Assembly: GCA_022835595.1 (NCBI GenBank)
Contig: BQUP01000001.1
Location: 1,364,001 to 1,428,000 of the forward strand
Direction of reading: 5' to 3'
DNA: 64,000 nt
From: Cystobasidium ongulense
Taxonomy: Eukaryota; Basidiomycota; Cystobasidiomycetes; Cystobasidiales; Cystobasidiaceae
The stretch's first letter is position 1, and each line of letters begins with the position of its first letter. The notes below the pieces were generated by a model. That model saw only the letters and a list, made by a program, of their open reading frames with translations. It did not search any database and had not been told where the DNA came from. Shown piece after piece: positions 45,940 through 57,618 of this stretch. Both the position numbers and the translations under genes were made by a program.

Positions 45940-48909
45940 CTATGCTTCCTCTCTGTGAAGATTGGCCTCCTCATCGGTTTTGACGGTCGCTTGCGGGTCA
46001 CTGCTTTCCAATTCTCCAACGCCTTTCTCCTGTTTCTCCATCTGTTCTCCTTTTTGCAGCATCTCTTGCTCTTCAGCTTTCTGCTGTTCCTTTAATTGTT
46101 TCTCGTATTCCTGTTCACTTTTCAGCTCAAAGCATTCTTTCCTACTCTCCGCTAATTCTTCATTCAAAGCAACAATAGAATGTTTTAAATCTGCCAATTC
46201 AGCTTTTAATGTATTGTTTTCAGAATTCAAGCTTTGTCTTTCTCCTCTTAACTTCTCTACTCTATTGCTTTGATCACTTGAATACTTATTTAGCCTTTCT
46301 CGAGACAAAGCACTTTCGTGCCTGAGCTGTTCTAGTTTCTCTTGAGAGTGACTTAATTGACTCTTCAGCGACCTGATCTGGTGCATCTGAAATAACAACG
46401 ATAGACGCATCAGCAAGGTTTCTGTGCAATAACAGAGCTGTAGGAAACTCACAAGATTCTGCTTGTCTGCTTCCGCACCATTCGTAGCTATCCGATCTCG
46501 CAACAAAGTCCCCAATCTCTGCACGAGCTGGTTCTTCTGGTACATCTCAAAAATGAGTTGACTCTGCATCATCGAGATCTGCTTATTTTCCGGCAATGAC
46601 TCGATTGACATTCCTATCATAGTGGTGCTCGCTGATAGGGAAGAAGGTGGAGGAGATGTAACAGAGTTCGGAACCGATGGCTCATAAGACAAAGTAAGAC
46701 CTCCGAGTGGCTGAGGTAGGCGCGTCCTGGTTATTTCATCTATCAAATCTGGAGCTTCAAGCTTTTTGAAACGGGTCTTGTTGCGCGTAAACTCTGCTTC
46801 TGTACTTTCGATCAATCCTGGCACGACTAGGTGCTGAGAGAGATATGGCTGCGGGATTGGGATCAGTCAGTTCCAATGCGCGAGGCTCGGCGTCAGTCTG
46901 ATGCTTACTCCGCTAAGCTCCCTAGCGCGCTGCCAGTCAAAGGCGGCTAAAGCTCCCTCAAGGTCTAGAGCCTCCAATTCCTCTTCGATATCTTGCACAG
47001 AAGTGTCGCTCGCTTCAGATGCTTCCTCTTCGGAGTTGGTACTGTAAGCTTCCGCATTATTATCGGTAGTCTCATATGTGAGATCTCCAGGCCCTTCAGA
47101 TTGAATCTCCTCGGGTTCTGCAATGCGAACTTTTGGTGTTCTGGCTTCTGTGCTTACAGCCGACGTCAAGCCACTACCGCCCCCTGCTGTATTAGACGAA
47201 AGGCTACCTGATTCTCCTTCCTTTGAGGAAGAAACAGGCATGTCGGAGTGCCCCGCCGCTGAGTGATCGCCAGGAGCATTCTGTAGGAAATTCGTAGCAC
47301 GTCGCCTTCGCTCCCTTTCCTTTTGTTTTGCTGTTTCTTTTTCTTTTTTAGCTTTAGCAGCTAGATCCCTTCTAGCTTTGTTACTTTTACTTCTTTGTCC
47401 CTTTCTCCCTCCCGATTTGCTCGCTCTCTTCTTTCTCAGTTGAGCGGCGAATTCTCCTTCTTCCGCGCCAGAGGCAGGTAAGTCTGTTGCACTTGCATCT
47501 TCGTCTGCTGATGTTGATGATGAAGAGTATGTGGTCAAGCCACCAGCGGCTTCCAATGGACGGAGTAAAGCATCTCGTCCCAGAGCAGACACACCGATTG
47601 AGCTCGGGCTGCGATGTCTTCTTTTTCGCATTCGACGATAGTATGCTTGCAGCCACCGTGTGGGAGATGCTAAGAAGGCTACGAGATTGGCAGGGAAAAG
47701 CCCGTATAATTGGGTGAAATAGTCTAAGAGGGGTGCCAGGACTTGCGATGCGCGTGGCGTCCTCCGTTGTGAAATTTGTCTTTCAGTATCTCTCTGTTTG
47801 CTGTCATCCTCATCTTCTGTCAGATCGTCATTGACGGGTTGTGCTAGCTGATTGACAGCGTCGTACCACAGGAGGCAGCGCGACAAGATGATGAAGAAAC
47901 GATCGAGCAGCTTGTCCAAGCTCGTCGGAAGGCGGGGCAGAAGCATGTTGAGGGTACATAACGCTGCTGACACCCAGACCGGCTTGTCGGCAACATCATC
48001 TGGTGACGGTGCGGTGCCGTCTGGAAACGAAACGGGCAGGCTGTCGAGCATTGCGATAATCTTGCCGAAAAGCGGAGTTTGCAGAGCTTGATGCGCCTGT
48101 ATAGGGTGAAGCCGCACGAAGTTGTCGAGTAGTGCGAGTGCCTCGACGGGTTTATCCAGCAATTCACTGATGGTCAAGAAGAAATGCTGTAGTTGGGACA
48201 GTGGGGTCGACAAGGCTGTCAGTGGCGAGCTTCTTTCGAAAGACAGTTGGCACGAGATACGTACTTTTGGGTGAGTCTTGCCGAATGCGATGAGTACATT
48301 TTGCAGATTCTTTTGAGCGAATGATTCGTTCGGTGCTTTCAAGCAGGCACGAAACACGGAGAGCGTCCACTTGGCAGCCTTTGTTCGCTCAAGGGCAGAT
48401 GCATCATCCGCCTCGCTGACCATGCTCGTGACGGCGGAGTTGAGAGCTCGGATAGTCATGTCTCTTGCAGCTTTCAGAGCAGTTCTACCCAAGCGTATAG
48501 AGTCGCTAGGAGTGTCTTGCAGCGTCAAGGCAGGCAGGAGGACTCGACTCCACCACACCTCCCTTATCTCTCGGACGCTCACAACATCGCTATCGAGATT
48601 CGAGAAGCGGTCTAAAACGACAATGAAAGCGCTTCTTGCTTGAGTTGCGCGCACTTGGGATGTCTGGTCTGCTATTGTACCCTTCTCAAAGCAGTGCTCG
48701 AGCAGTGTCTCCCTCAGCTTCGTTATATCTCTATCTGTCGTCGAGCTCTGTATCGTAGACGAGTTGGCCCACTCGTCGATAGCATGAAGCAGGCTTTCAG
48801 GAGGCTCGTAGCTCTCGAATGAAGCTGGAGTGGGAGCATCCTTGCTGGTGTCTGCGCCGAAAGCTGTCCTCAAGGCCTGCGCGAGTTCTTTGCGTGCATT
48901 CGACGCCAT
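45940..48909 (-). CDS. TSC1: Hamartin/TSC1 homologue
   Basis: Scaffold of the TSC complex, which with tuberin (TSC2) restrains Rheb and TORC1. Four exons 48265..48909, 46909..48186, 46453..46848, 45940..46386 give 921 residues, all phase 0. The helical-repeat N-terminal core has LLPALTLQDTPSDSIRLGRTALKAARDM, KNLQNVLIAFGKTHPKHFFLTISELLDKPVEALALLDNFVRLHPIQAHQAL, VSAALCTLNMLLPRLPTSL, LDRFFIILSRCLLWYD, LAPLLDYFTQLYGLFPANLVAFLASPTRWL, all typical of hamartin. A Lys/Arg/Ser-rich middle is followed by PYLSQHLVVPGLIESTEAEF, another family block near a predicted TSC2-binding region, then a long coiled coil over the last ~150 residues. Call rests on the N-terminal core and overall order. TSC2 is not in the window. 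Confidence 0.88.
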
Positions 48910-49515
48910 CGATTGCCTTTCGGAGTATCGTATAAGTGTCGTTTACTATCTATCTTTACCCTACATGGGCGTGAGTCTTGCACATCTCGTGGACTTGTCA
49001 GAGGTGGTTGTCCATATTGGCGCGACTTGACGAGGGCGTGCTGCTCGGTTGGGAGTGCGTCAAGTCGCATTGCGTGATGGCTTCCGAGGTTGGACAGACA
49101 CTGACCGCATTCGACGTTCAGCAGCAGCAAACACAGGCTACAATACTAGAACAGTACAATCACTCAAGTTCAAGAGTTAGTCGTGCAAGACCGCCTGCGA
49201 GACGCCAAGCGCTGACGTTCAGTGAAGGTCGATGAGGCCATAGGCAAGCTACTAATAGTAGATTGGTTTTCATTTCAGACCCTGAACAAATATGTCTACA
49301 CTCCCCCGCCGCTCTACGTACACGCTGATGATAGAAAACTATTCTAATTCGGTTTCTTCTACTGCAAGCTGGAAGCCTATCCAGGAAAACAGTTTTCGAA
49401 TGTAGTTGGCGCTCATAAGCTTGACATCGGATGTCACATATTGCAACGTACAGATGCCTTTAGGCCAATGTAAATCTTCGCAGTTTTATGGTACTGATAT
49501 AGCAAGCTACGCCGG
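48910..49515. other. 606-bp spacer upstream of TSC1
   Basis: Holds the TSC1 promoter and the 3' UTR of the small Ser-rich gene. Nothing else recognised. Confidence 0.4.
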
Positions 49516-49872
49516 TCATTGGCGTGGTCTGTACGTCGGAGTGAAGGCCGTTCGATTGAGTCGACGAATAACGACATTGTGTCGTCTTCGTCTGGCTTCG
49601 TCCTCAATGCGCATACGACGATAGCTGGATATCGATAACCCGTGCTCCCCATATTCGTCGCTCTCGTTGTGATCGTCTGAAGAGACTTGACTCACGGTCG
49701 ACGAAGACGCTTGACTGCTGGCCGACGAAGATGCGTCACTGATAAAGTCCCAAGACGCCGCAGAGTCGGAACTGCTATTACTATCAATAGCCGGCCTAGC
49801 CACCACTGGTCCAGGGTGGCTGATGTCAAAGTAACCACCTTCCGTATTGGCAGATGAAGACGAAGAACTCAT
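49516..49872 (-). CDS. Small Ser-rich protein with basic C terminus
   Basis: Not recognised. A single-exon frame of 118 residues. The first two thirds are Ser/Ala/Asp-rich and disordered (NSSSDSAASWDFISDASSSA, SSTVSQVSSDDHNESDEYGE); the last third is basic and probably helical (SYRRMRIEDEARRRRHNVVIRRLNR). The first ATG in frame is at 49872; upstream residues would need a GTG. It may be a real small gene, but no family supports it. Confidence 0.5.
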   Translation of the reverse strand: MSSSSSSANTEGGYFDISHPGPVVARPAIDSNSSSDSAASWDFISDASSSASSQASSSTVSQVSSDDHNESDEYGEHGLSISSYRRMRIEDEARRRRHNVVIRRLNRTAFTPTYRPRQ

Positions 49873-50240
49873 ATTAGGTTGCACTAAAGGAGAGGAAGAG
49901 ACTCATAGGACGGTATAGATGGCTACTAGTCTCATTCTGTAACGATCACAGGGGTGTGTAAGGTCTCACTGCCACGTCTGCTTTAAACGACATGTCAGCT
50001 CCGTAGGTTGTGTCAGAAATGCGTAGCACTGTCCACTTTCCAAAAACTACAGTGTGGAGGTACAGTCTATAAATGTGAGAGTGTACCAAAAGGAGGCCCG
50101 TCTAGGGATGCGTACACGGGCCGCTGTAACTCAAGTTCTCTAGTGTGAGAAAGTCGAGCGTGGAACGGCGTCCAGGCTTGCAATATTTACTGAAGATCAA
50201 CACACTGAAATAACTACATCAACTTCTTGAGATACGAACT
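49873..50240. other. 368-bp spacer
   Basis: Between the PNKP-like 3' end and the Ser-rich gene. No feature recognised. Confidence 0.35.
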
Positions 50241-51585
50241 TCAAGGAGACTCTGCTTGTGTTACTCCAAATGATGGGACCGGATCCGCAGCTGCGGTTTG
50301 CTCGTCCTTTCGATCCCAAAAGAACTCTTCTGGCGTATAGAAGGCGATGCCGACGTTCGTAGCCCAGCCTTTGTCCGTGTCGTTATGATCCTTGACGAAA
50401 GAGATTGTTTTGAACTTGCCGTTTCCTAAGGGTGCTTTGACATGCCGCGCGGGTCTTCCGGCTGCATCTCCTACATAAAAGGATTGGCTCTTGTCTGAAG
50501 AAAGCAATTTGTGATGAGATGTAGCACAGGCTCAGGTACATGGACTTGATGCGTACCGAGAGCGAACCCATGAGCCTCATAGGTCTCTCTAAGGGTATTC
50601 CATATGCCGATTTCAGGCTTACGGTATTCGTCTTTTGCGGTAGCCGCCAGGATCCTGAAGGGTATCCCGAGCTTTGAAGAAACGCAAGTCAATCAGTGTT
50701 CAATGGTCCACCTCACATGGCTAGAGTACTTACAGCTTTGCCAATGAGCGGCATTTTAGCCTTGAAGTTCTTATGTGGTTGATGATGGGGTGGATAGTTC
50801 TGGTTTGAAACAAACACAATGGAGTATCTGTTTGACACATTTCAGGCGTGCGGTCCACGAGGAATGATAGCGAAGCTCCGGTAGCTCACCCCTTATCATG
50901 GTATTCCTTCAATCTGCTTTGGACGTTTCCCTTTCCGCACCAGAATACCCAATCTTGAGCATTCTTGGGGAATTCTAGAGGCGCTGAGCTGGATTAGTGC
51001 GTACCGAAACTGACAGAAATATCATATGGCGTACTAGCGCCAGAGGCAGGAGCAATTAGGGTTCCACTGTTGAAGTAAGTCAGAGGCGGAACTTGGTTGT
51101 GGGAGAGCACAACGACAGCCTCACTCGATGTCAAAGCACGCAAGTTTGTTGCTGAAGCGAGGAGGGCCATATGTGCCATGCAGGAGTCGACTGGGATTTG
51201 TAGCTAACCACCTAAATGACACTGTTCACGAGGAATTAATGAACAGGGCATACCAAAGAATACTAGTCATCATACTTTTATCTTCTGGAGCGCTCTGCGT
51301 CACCACTGCAGCTGTACTTGTACTCGCCACGCTACTTGTGCCAGTAGCCGAAGAGGTAGAGACCGAGTCCTCTGTCTTGACCTTCTTGACAGCTGGGTCT
51401 TCGCTATATAGTACAGTAGATATAGATGTGCTTGCAGTGCTGTCGCCCAGCATGCCATTGGTCTGGCTATCGCGCGCGCGTTTACTGCTGCCGGACGCGG
51501 CAAAGATGGGGGCCAACTTTGGTTTCCCAGACGAGCTTGCAATTGGAGCTGGGGCGTGGAGCGACTCTTCGATGTGATTTGCCAT
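50241..51585 (-). CDS. Polynucleotide 3'-phosphatase (PNKP phosphatase domain only)
   Basis: DNA repair enzyme that removes 3'-phosphates from DNA breaks, like yeast Tpp1. After a disordered N terminus with basic patches (SSKRARDSQ, AVKKVKTED) that may be nuclear signals, the HAD phosphatase domain starts: HGTYGPPRFSNKLACFDIDGTLI, where FDIDGT is the catalytic DxDGT box. An intron splits the codon of the second Asp (exon ends ATC GA, next exon starts T GGA). Then KFPKNAQDWVFWCGKGNVQSRLKEYHDKGYSIVFVSNQNYP (motif II), PFRILAATAKDEYRKPEIGIWNTL (motif III Lys) and SFYVGDAAGRPA (motif IV GDAAGR, the family signature). The C terminus has GIAFYTPEEFF. No P-loop kinase domain follows, as in Tpp1 and unlike animal PNKP. 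Start at 51585 (MANHIEESL) is the first good ATG. Confidence 0.9.
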
Positions 51586-51778
51586 ATCCAGTCTTGCTGC
51601 GACAGATGGCGTATGCAGCTGCTCAATGGCATGCCATGGTCATTAATATTGCTGGTTTGCTCGAGGCTGATCGAGCAAGAGCGCTGCTGGAGAATTTGCA
51701 GTTGATGCGGAGTGGCAATTGCCTTTGCACTGATTACAACAACAGCAGGATCATTGCTGCACACTCACTCTCGCCAAC
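51586..51778. promoter_or_regulatory. 193-bp two-way promoter (3'-phosphatase / UTP14)
   Basis: The two coding regions start only 193 bp apart on opposite strands, so their promoters must overlap. No TATA box is evident. Confidence 0.55.
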
Positions 51779-54700
51779 ATGCGCACATCTCGCCCCATGA
51801 AGAGGCCCGCGAGGCCGTTGCTGTCGACCCAGCCAGACAAGCCCAGCAAGAGCGACGACCGCAAAGGCAAGGGAAAAGCTAGACAGCAGGATTCCGCGCA
51901 AGACGGCGCCGTCTATTCATACAGCACCTCGAGCAAAGGCAAGGGTGTTGGCAGAGCAGAACAACGCTTGAAGGGAGCCAAAGAGGATGTCTCTGAATCA
52001 TTCAATGCCGGTCCAAGCTCTAGTAAAGGCAAACGGAGGGCACAAGAAGATTCTGACCTTGACGATGAAGAGCTCGATAATGAAGACGGAGGGAACTATG
52101 CAACAGACGACTTTGCAAAATACAAGGATGTCAAGTTCAAGATTGGCATGGACAGCGATGATGAAGGTGTCGCCAATGGTGGCCAATTTGACGAGGACGA
52201 TGAAGAGATCGATTCCGACATGGCTGGGACAGACAGCGAAGCTGAGTCGGAGGATGACAGGCCAAGGAAGAAAGCTGCCAAGTCTAAGAAGCGAAGTGTA
52301 TGCCACTTCACCTTTGGGAACGTATTCGTATTTCGCTAATGCTAATGCGTGACATTCTGCAGGTCGCTACCGACTTCTACAATCAGTCTGATGATGAAGA
52401 TGTAGAGATAGATTTGAACGAAGACGTCAAAGTCAATGACGATGACGATGAAGACTCGGAAGATGGCTACATGGACTTGTCAGAAGTTCTTGCCAGGCAG
52501 ATCCAGAAAGAAAAGGCCGCAGAAGCCAAAGCCCTGGGCAAAGCGTCCAAGTCGAAAGATTCGGTGAACAAGTCCGCTAGAATCTCGACAATCGAGGAGC
52601 AGGACGAAGAAGAAGACTTTACAAGCTTCAAACCAGGTATGATGGACGAAGACGATGAAGAGGACGAAGTAGATGAAGAAGATGAAGATGATACCGAAGA
52701 GGCGGACGCTTCCGACTCGGATGGAATCAGCGTCAGTGAAGACGAGGACGATTCTGAAGCATTAGAAAAGCTCGGAAGTATTGTTGATAAACTTGGCGGG
52801 AGCAAGAAGCGATCAGCCGCTGAATCACAAGCCATTTCGGAACAAGCAGATGAGCGAGATTTACAACGCAAAAAGAGGAGACTCATGCTTGCTCGAGAAC
52901 GTACCGAAGCTCTTCCGGAAGGAGAGTTTTCTGCCGGTGCATCGTCGGGCAAACTTACTATCGATTCTCTTCTATCTACCTTGGACGCAGACCAAGCTAG
53001 CGCCCTCAAGCAGTCTCTCAAACCCCTTCTCGCTGCATCTAAGCGTAGCAATACCACTGTCGAGGATGCCAATAACGCTATCGAAGCCGAGCTGTATCGT
53101 CTCACAGCAGATGAAAAGGCTCTGCTTACACGCGAGAGGAGGAAGGAAAAGAACAATCCCTTGAAAGCACCCGGTGCATTACCAGCACCACTTGCACCTC
53201 TACATCAGGCCAAGATAGAACGTCAAGCCGCTAAGGAAAAGCAAGATGAGAAGATCAGGGAGTGGGACGAGACTGTCAAGTACATGAAGGGTGTGAACAG
53301 AGAAGGAGAGGATGATCCTCAGAACAGGCTTGACTTGAAGGCTCTCAACGATTCTCAAGGTAAAGGCAAAGGAGTTACAAGTGCTGAGCTGGTTGCTAAG
53401 TTCACGGTAAGCGCAAGACTCCGTCATCGACTAACAAGTTCTAGCTGAGCTCCGCTTCATTTCTTAGCCAACAAATGACATGGAGAAACAAATGAACGCT
53501 CTGATCGCATCAACGGGCTCAGGACAGCGAGACCTTATGGCTACCGAGAGCAGTGCTCTCATGGAAGCACTACCCAATAAGACTACCGAAGCAGCTGAAG
53601 CATTGGATAGAACACGCATAGCTCAATTGCGACTTGCTCGAGAGCTGATGTTCCGAGCCGAGCGGAAAGCTAAGCGTGTAGCCAAGATCAAGTCTCGCAC
53701 CTTCCGCAAAATTGCAAAGAAAAGTCGACAACGTCAAGCTCTGAAGGATGGTGATGGGGCGTTGACGTTCGATGAAATGATGGAACTTGACGCAATGGAC
53801 GGAGGAAACAGAGCGGAAGAAGAGAGAGAAAGACTGGAGACATCGAGGGCGCGCGAGAGGGCAACATTGAGGCATGCGAGCGGTGCCTCTGGTGCAACAG
53901 CTGGCGGTCGATGGGCAAAAGGACTAAGAGGTTTGGATGGAATGGACGACGATATGAAGGAAGCCATCAAGACTAGAGAGTCGAAGCAAGAGTTGCTGCG
54001 AAAGAAGGTTCTTGGCCAAGACAGTGATGAAGACTCTGATGCTTCACTGTCAAGTGACGAGGATGTGGAGGCTGGGGAAGAAGAGGATCTCGAAGATCTG
54101 AAAAATTCCGCCCTTGAAGAGATGGAACGTATACAAACTGGCACTGGAGCCCCTGGAGGACTCACAAAAGGCGTTATGTCGATGAAATTCATGCAGCGCG
54201 CGGCGAAGAAGAACGAAGAACGCGTAGATGGCATGATTGAAGACTTTAAAATGCAAGTAGAGGGCGGTTCTGATGATGATGATGCGGAAGCTGGACAGAC
54301 TGCCGGTAAAGGTGGCGAGAGAGTCAGCGAGAATCCTGGCCGTATGGTCTTTGGACCGTCGGCGACTCGAGTGGGACAGGTACAGTCTGCCCTACCTGAC
54401 GGTCAAGCTCTCAGTCAGCGGGCGAAGAAAAGATTGAACGCGTCGAAAACGAACGGAAATATCTCCATCGACGGTTTTACTCAGACTACAATCTCGTCTG
54501 CTCCTCTAGCCGCAGCTTCGAGTGCTACCTTGGTGGACTACAACCCCTTCTCCACTCTTACTACGCAGGGTCGCATTCAGAATGGGCGTCCACAAGCGGT
54601 GCAAGAAGCCAATCCCTGGCTAAACCCCGATGCAGACGATAGTAGAGTCCGCCTGTCGAGCAAGAAGAACAAACAGTCGGTCACCAAGGACAGCGTGAGT

Positions 54701-55498
54701 ACCGATAAAGCTGTATCTAAACTTCAGAAGATGCAAGGCCGTTCTAAGGAGGCTATCAGCAAAGCGCAAGCCGATGCCTCCGTCGATATCGATGTGGAAC
54801 ATATTCTTACGAATGAACAGCTCGCTCCTCCAGCGGTGAATGCTGCCCCACGGTCGTCACCTGCGCCTCCGACCTCGCCGGCAAGTCAGGCACAGAGGCA
54901 GAACCGAGAGATGGCACCTCCTCCCTCGTCGGCTCAGGCATCGAGGACTGTCAATGGGGCTGCTGCCGAGTTTGAAGATGACAGCGATGACGATGACGAC
55001 GCACTTCCCGACGCTATCGTGAACGCACAAGGTCCGAACGCGTTCAAGCAGCGGGACCTCGTCGCCCGGGCTTTCGCTGGTGATAACGTCGTCACAGATT
55101 TTGTCGAGATGAAGAGAATAGAAATCGAGCGCGATGCGCCGAAAGAAGAGGATCTGACTTTACCTGGGTGGGGAGCATGGGGCGGCAAGGGTGCACGGAA
55201 GTCTCAAAAGCAGCAGAAAAAGAAGCACGTCAAGCATATTCCTGGAATCGATGCCTCGGATCGCAAAGATGCGAAATACGACCACGTTGTTATTTCCGAA
55301 AAGAAGGACAAGAAAGCTGCGAAATATCTTACAAAGGATCTTCCATATCCTTACACAAGCGTCCGACAATTTGAACAGAAACTGTCCCAGCCCACTGGCA
55401 TCGAGTGGAACACTCGAGGAACAGTGAAGGAGATGACAACTCCACGCGTTCTTACGAAGCCGGGCATGGTTATCAAGCCAGTCACCCGCAAGATGTAG
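51779..55498 (+). CDS. UTP14: UTP14, U3 snoRNP / SSU processome protein
   Basis: Nucleolar factor for 18S rRNA maturation; in yeast it activates the Dhr1 helicase that releases U3. Exons 51779..52297, 52363..53406, 53468..55498 give 1197 residues. The N-terminal third is extremely acidic (Asp/Glu runs around 52380-52760). Conserved blocks: ATDFYNQSDDEDVEIDLNED, RLDLKALNDSQGKGKGVTSAELVAKF, AQLRLARELMFRAERKAKRVAKIKSRTFRKIAKKSR, TSRARERATLRHASGASGATAGGRWAK (the Utp14 S-L-R-H...K-W-A-K block), NPWLNPD (a processome-contact motif), PGWGAWGGKG (family signature), KYLTKDLPYPYTSVRQFEQKLSQPTGIEWNT and TPRVLTKPGMVIKPV. Order and spacing match UTP14; it is longer than yeast (899 residues) mainly through acidic insertions. 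Confidence 0.95.
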
Positions 55499-55599
55499 TA
55501 TTGCATCGTCGTTGCATTAGGCCTTTCGTTGTCCCCATGCAGTGCGCATGCGCAGCAATATGTCATTGTGTACAAATACGTGATCTTGGCATTCACGGT

Positions 55600-57415
55600 C
55601 TAGCCCCAATCTTCTAGGCTACCCACATTCGAAATGTTTCTACCTCGGCCAACTCCGAGGCCCAGCACCTGCCTTCTAATCATCTGCTCCACATAGCTTG
55701 CTATGGCCATGCTGCTCGTCAATCCCGGCGACTCAATGCCCATTAAGTTGATAAACCCTGGCGCTATATGTTGTATTGTGAAGTCTTCCGGAGTTTGCGA
55801 AGATGGCTGCAACTTGGGCCGGATTCCTGAATCTGTTCAGACTGTCAGTCAACGTGTGCACGACATAACAAGCACAGGTGGACTCCGTTCTTACAGTCTG
55901 GCGCAAAGCTATCCCGCTGAACACCTGGAAGGTAACGCTTTACAGCTTCGAACACTTCGTCATGCCGTGATTCATTTGGTTCAAGCATCTTCGTCCAGAA
56001 GTCTGGCTGCTCTTCGTCCAAGTCTTCAGGGGCTTTGAGCCATTCGACGTCCGGACCGAAGCGTATTTCGTTGGCAAGATTCATTGTCACTTTGTGGGCC
56101 AGTGCCGAGCCGGTCAGTCTAATGAAGTAACTGATTGAAAGTAAGACCTACAATGCGTTCCCAGGCCAGCTAGACCAGGTTCGGGACATGGATATATGAG
56201 GTGTTTGACTTGTGACACCCCCGGTCCGCGATATGAGAAGTAGCTTCCTTTGCAGAAATAGAGTGACTTCCTCTGACTTTCAGGCAAGACTTGATTTACG
56301 ATGTTATGAGCGCTGAAGTCTAGAGTAAGCAGAGCTCTCAGAAACAATCGCCGCGGTCGTGACTTACTTCAATCCAGCCGAATTTATCACGCATCTCGCA
56401 AGGATGGCTGAACGTTCGCCGTTCTCATTCTCAGTCTGGACGACCCAGCCAGCATTGCCTGAATCTCCACGTTTGCCTTTGGCTCCCCTTCCGTCGTCCG
56501 TCGACTTGTCTATTCGTACGACGCTTGTGCCGTACACAGTACCTGTCTCCCCATTTTCTTCCATCTCAGTTTCCATGCGTTCTATTAGCGAGTGCGCATC
56601 GATGATACCAGTTTCTGGACTCAGTAGAGCGCCGCACACATCATCACTCAGATCTGGCTCCAACTCCTTCGCCTCTCTTCCTGATATCAATCGAACTGGA
56701 ACAGACCCTGGTGGATTGGGAAGATTAGTAGCATGGCGGTATAGCTGCTCCAAGTGCTTTTGCTGGGAGTCCGAAACCGCCACAACCAGCTTTTGCGTTT
56801 TGCGATGCGGTATGTCGTGCTTCTGACAATACTCGTATAGTCTCTTTCGACCTTGTATACATAGCAACGTCTTCAGCGAGTCGCGGGGATAGTAGATGCC
56901 TAGGGATGTAGTCAGGCTTCAGCCTAAAGCATATTGATGAGGACCTTACAGGCCGTCCGCGTACCTGCATGAACGACTTCTGAGTTACGAGAACTTGTAA
57001 CAGCGCATGTCAGACTGGACGTAAACCGCATGTACCAGAGTGTATCACCCATGAGCCACGATTGCTGCATACCAGAACAAAAGCGATATCAAAGATATCG
57101 ATCAGCATACTTGCCGTTGGAGCGAGGACAGGCCTGCAGCTCTCACCTCACCTCGTCTCTTGTCCAGGAAGAGAATGTCTTGATGGTTATTAGGCAGTCA
57201 GCCTTACCGCTGCAGTATCGCCATGGAAGCTGGGAAGCGTACCGCTCTACGAGGAAAGTTGACTTGTCCGCGATAGATAGCGAGAGCTGCCGCGCAATAG
57301 CTACCCCGACGACGCCAGCACCAATGACAAGAAAGTCGACAGCTTGGTCTGGAGGCAGATACGCATACTTTCGCCGCAGTGCGCTGGCCATGTCGGTCGA
57401 AGGACAGGCATGCAT
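55600..57415 (-). CDS. L-2-hydroxyglutarate dehydrogenase
   Basis: Mitochondrial FAD enzyme that oxidises L-2-hydroxyglutarate to 2-oxoglutarate, a metabolite-repair reaction. The N-terminal dinucleotide fold VDFLVIGAGVVGVAIARQLSL has GxGxxG. Then RNSEVVHAGIYYP (FAD-contact block), KTLLCIQGRKRLYEYCQKHDIPHRKTQKLVVA, RLISGREAKELEPDL, GALLSPETGIIDAHSLIERME, ARCVINSAGL, LYFCKGSYFSYRGPGVSQVKHLIYPCPEPGLAGLGTHMTMNLANEIRFGPDVEWL, FTIQHIAPGFINLMGIESPGLTSSMAIASYVEQMI (C-terminal signature). These match L2HGDH closely; the glycine oxidase branch lacks the GLAGLGTH block. Several introns interrupt it. Start may be 57415 or 57391 (MASALRRKYAYLPP); the longer form could help a mitochondrial signal. Confidence 0.92.
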
Positions 57416-57618
57416 ATGTCAAACGGAGCGCACAAACGGGAAATAAATGGTCCAAAAAAAGCCGCCGGCTATCTTTCAGGACTCAGGAGAGCGCGCTTGC
57501 TGCTCGATTTCTATTCAATTATTCATGGTGATTATCTACCAGGTTATACGCTACAAGAAAAGACAGTGGTTTGAGGCGAGTGCGCCTTTACTTTACGGAG
57601 ATTGTTCGTTTTCATCGT

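Noticed and set aside
52467-53156. 229-codon minus-strand open frame, Ser/Leu-rich
   Set aside because: Mirror of the acidic UTP14 coding region; Asp/Glu codons read backwards give Ser/Leu runs.
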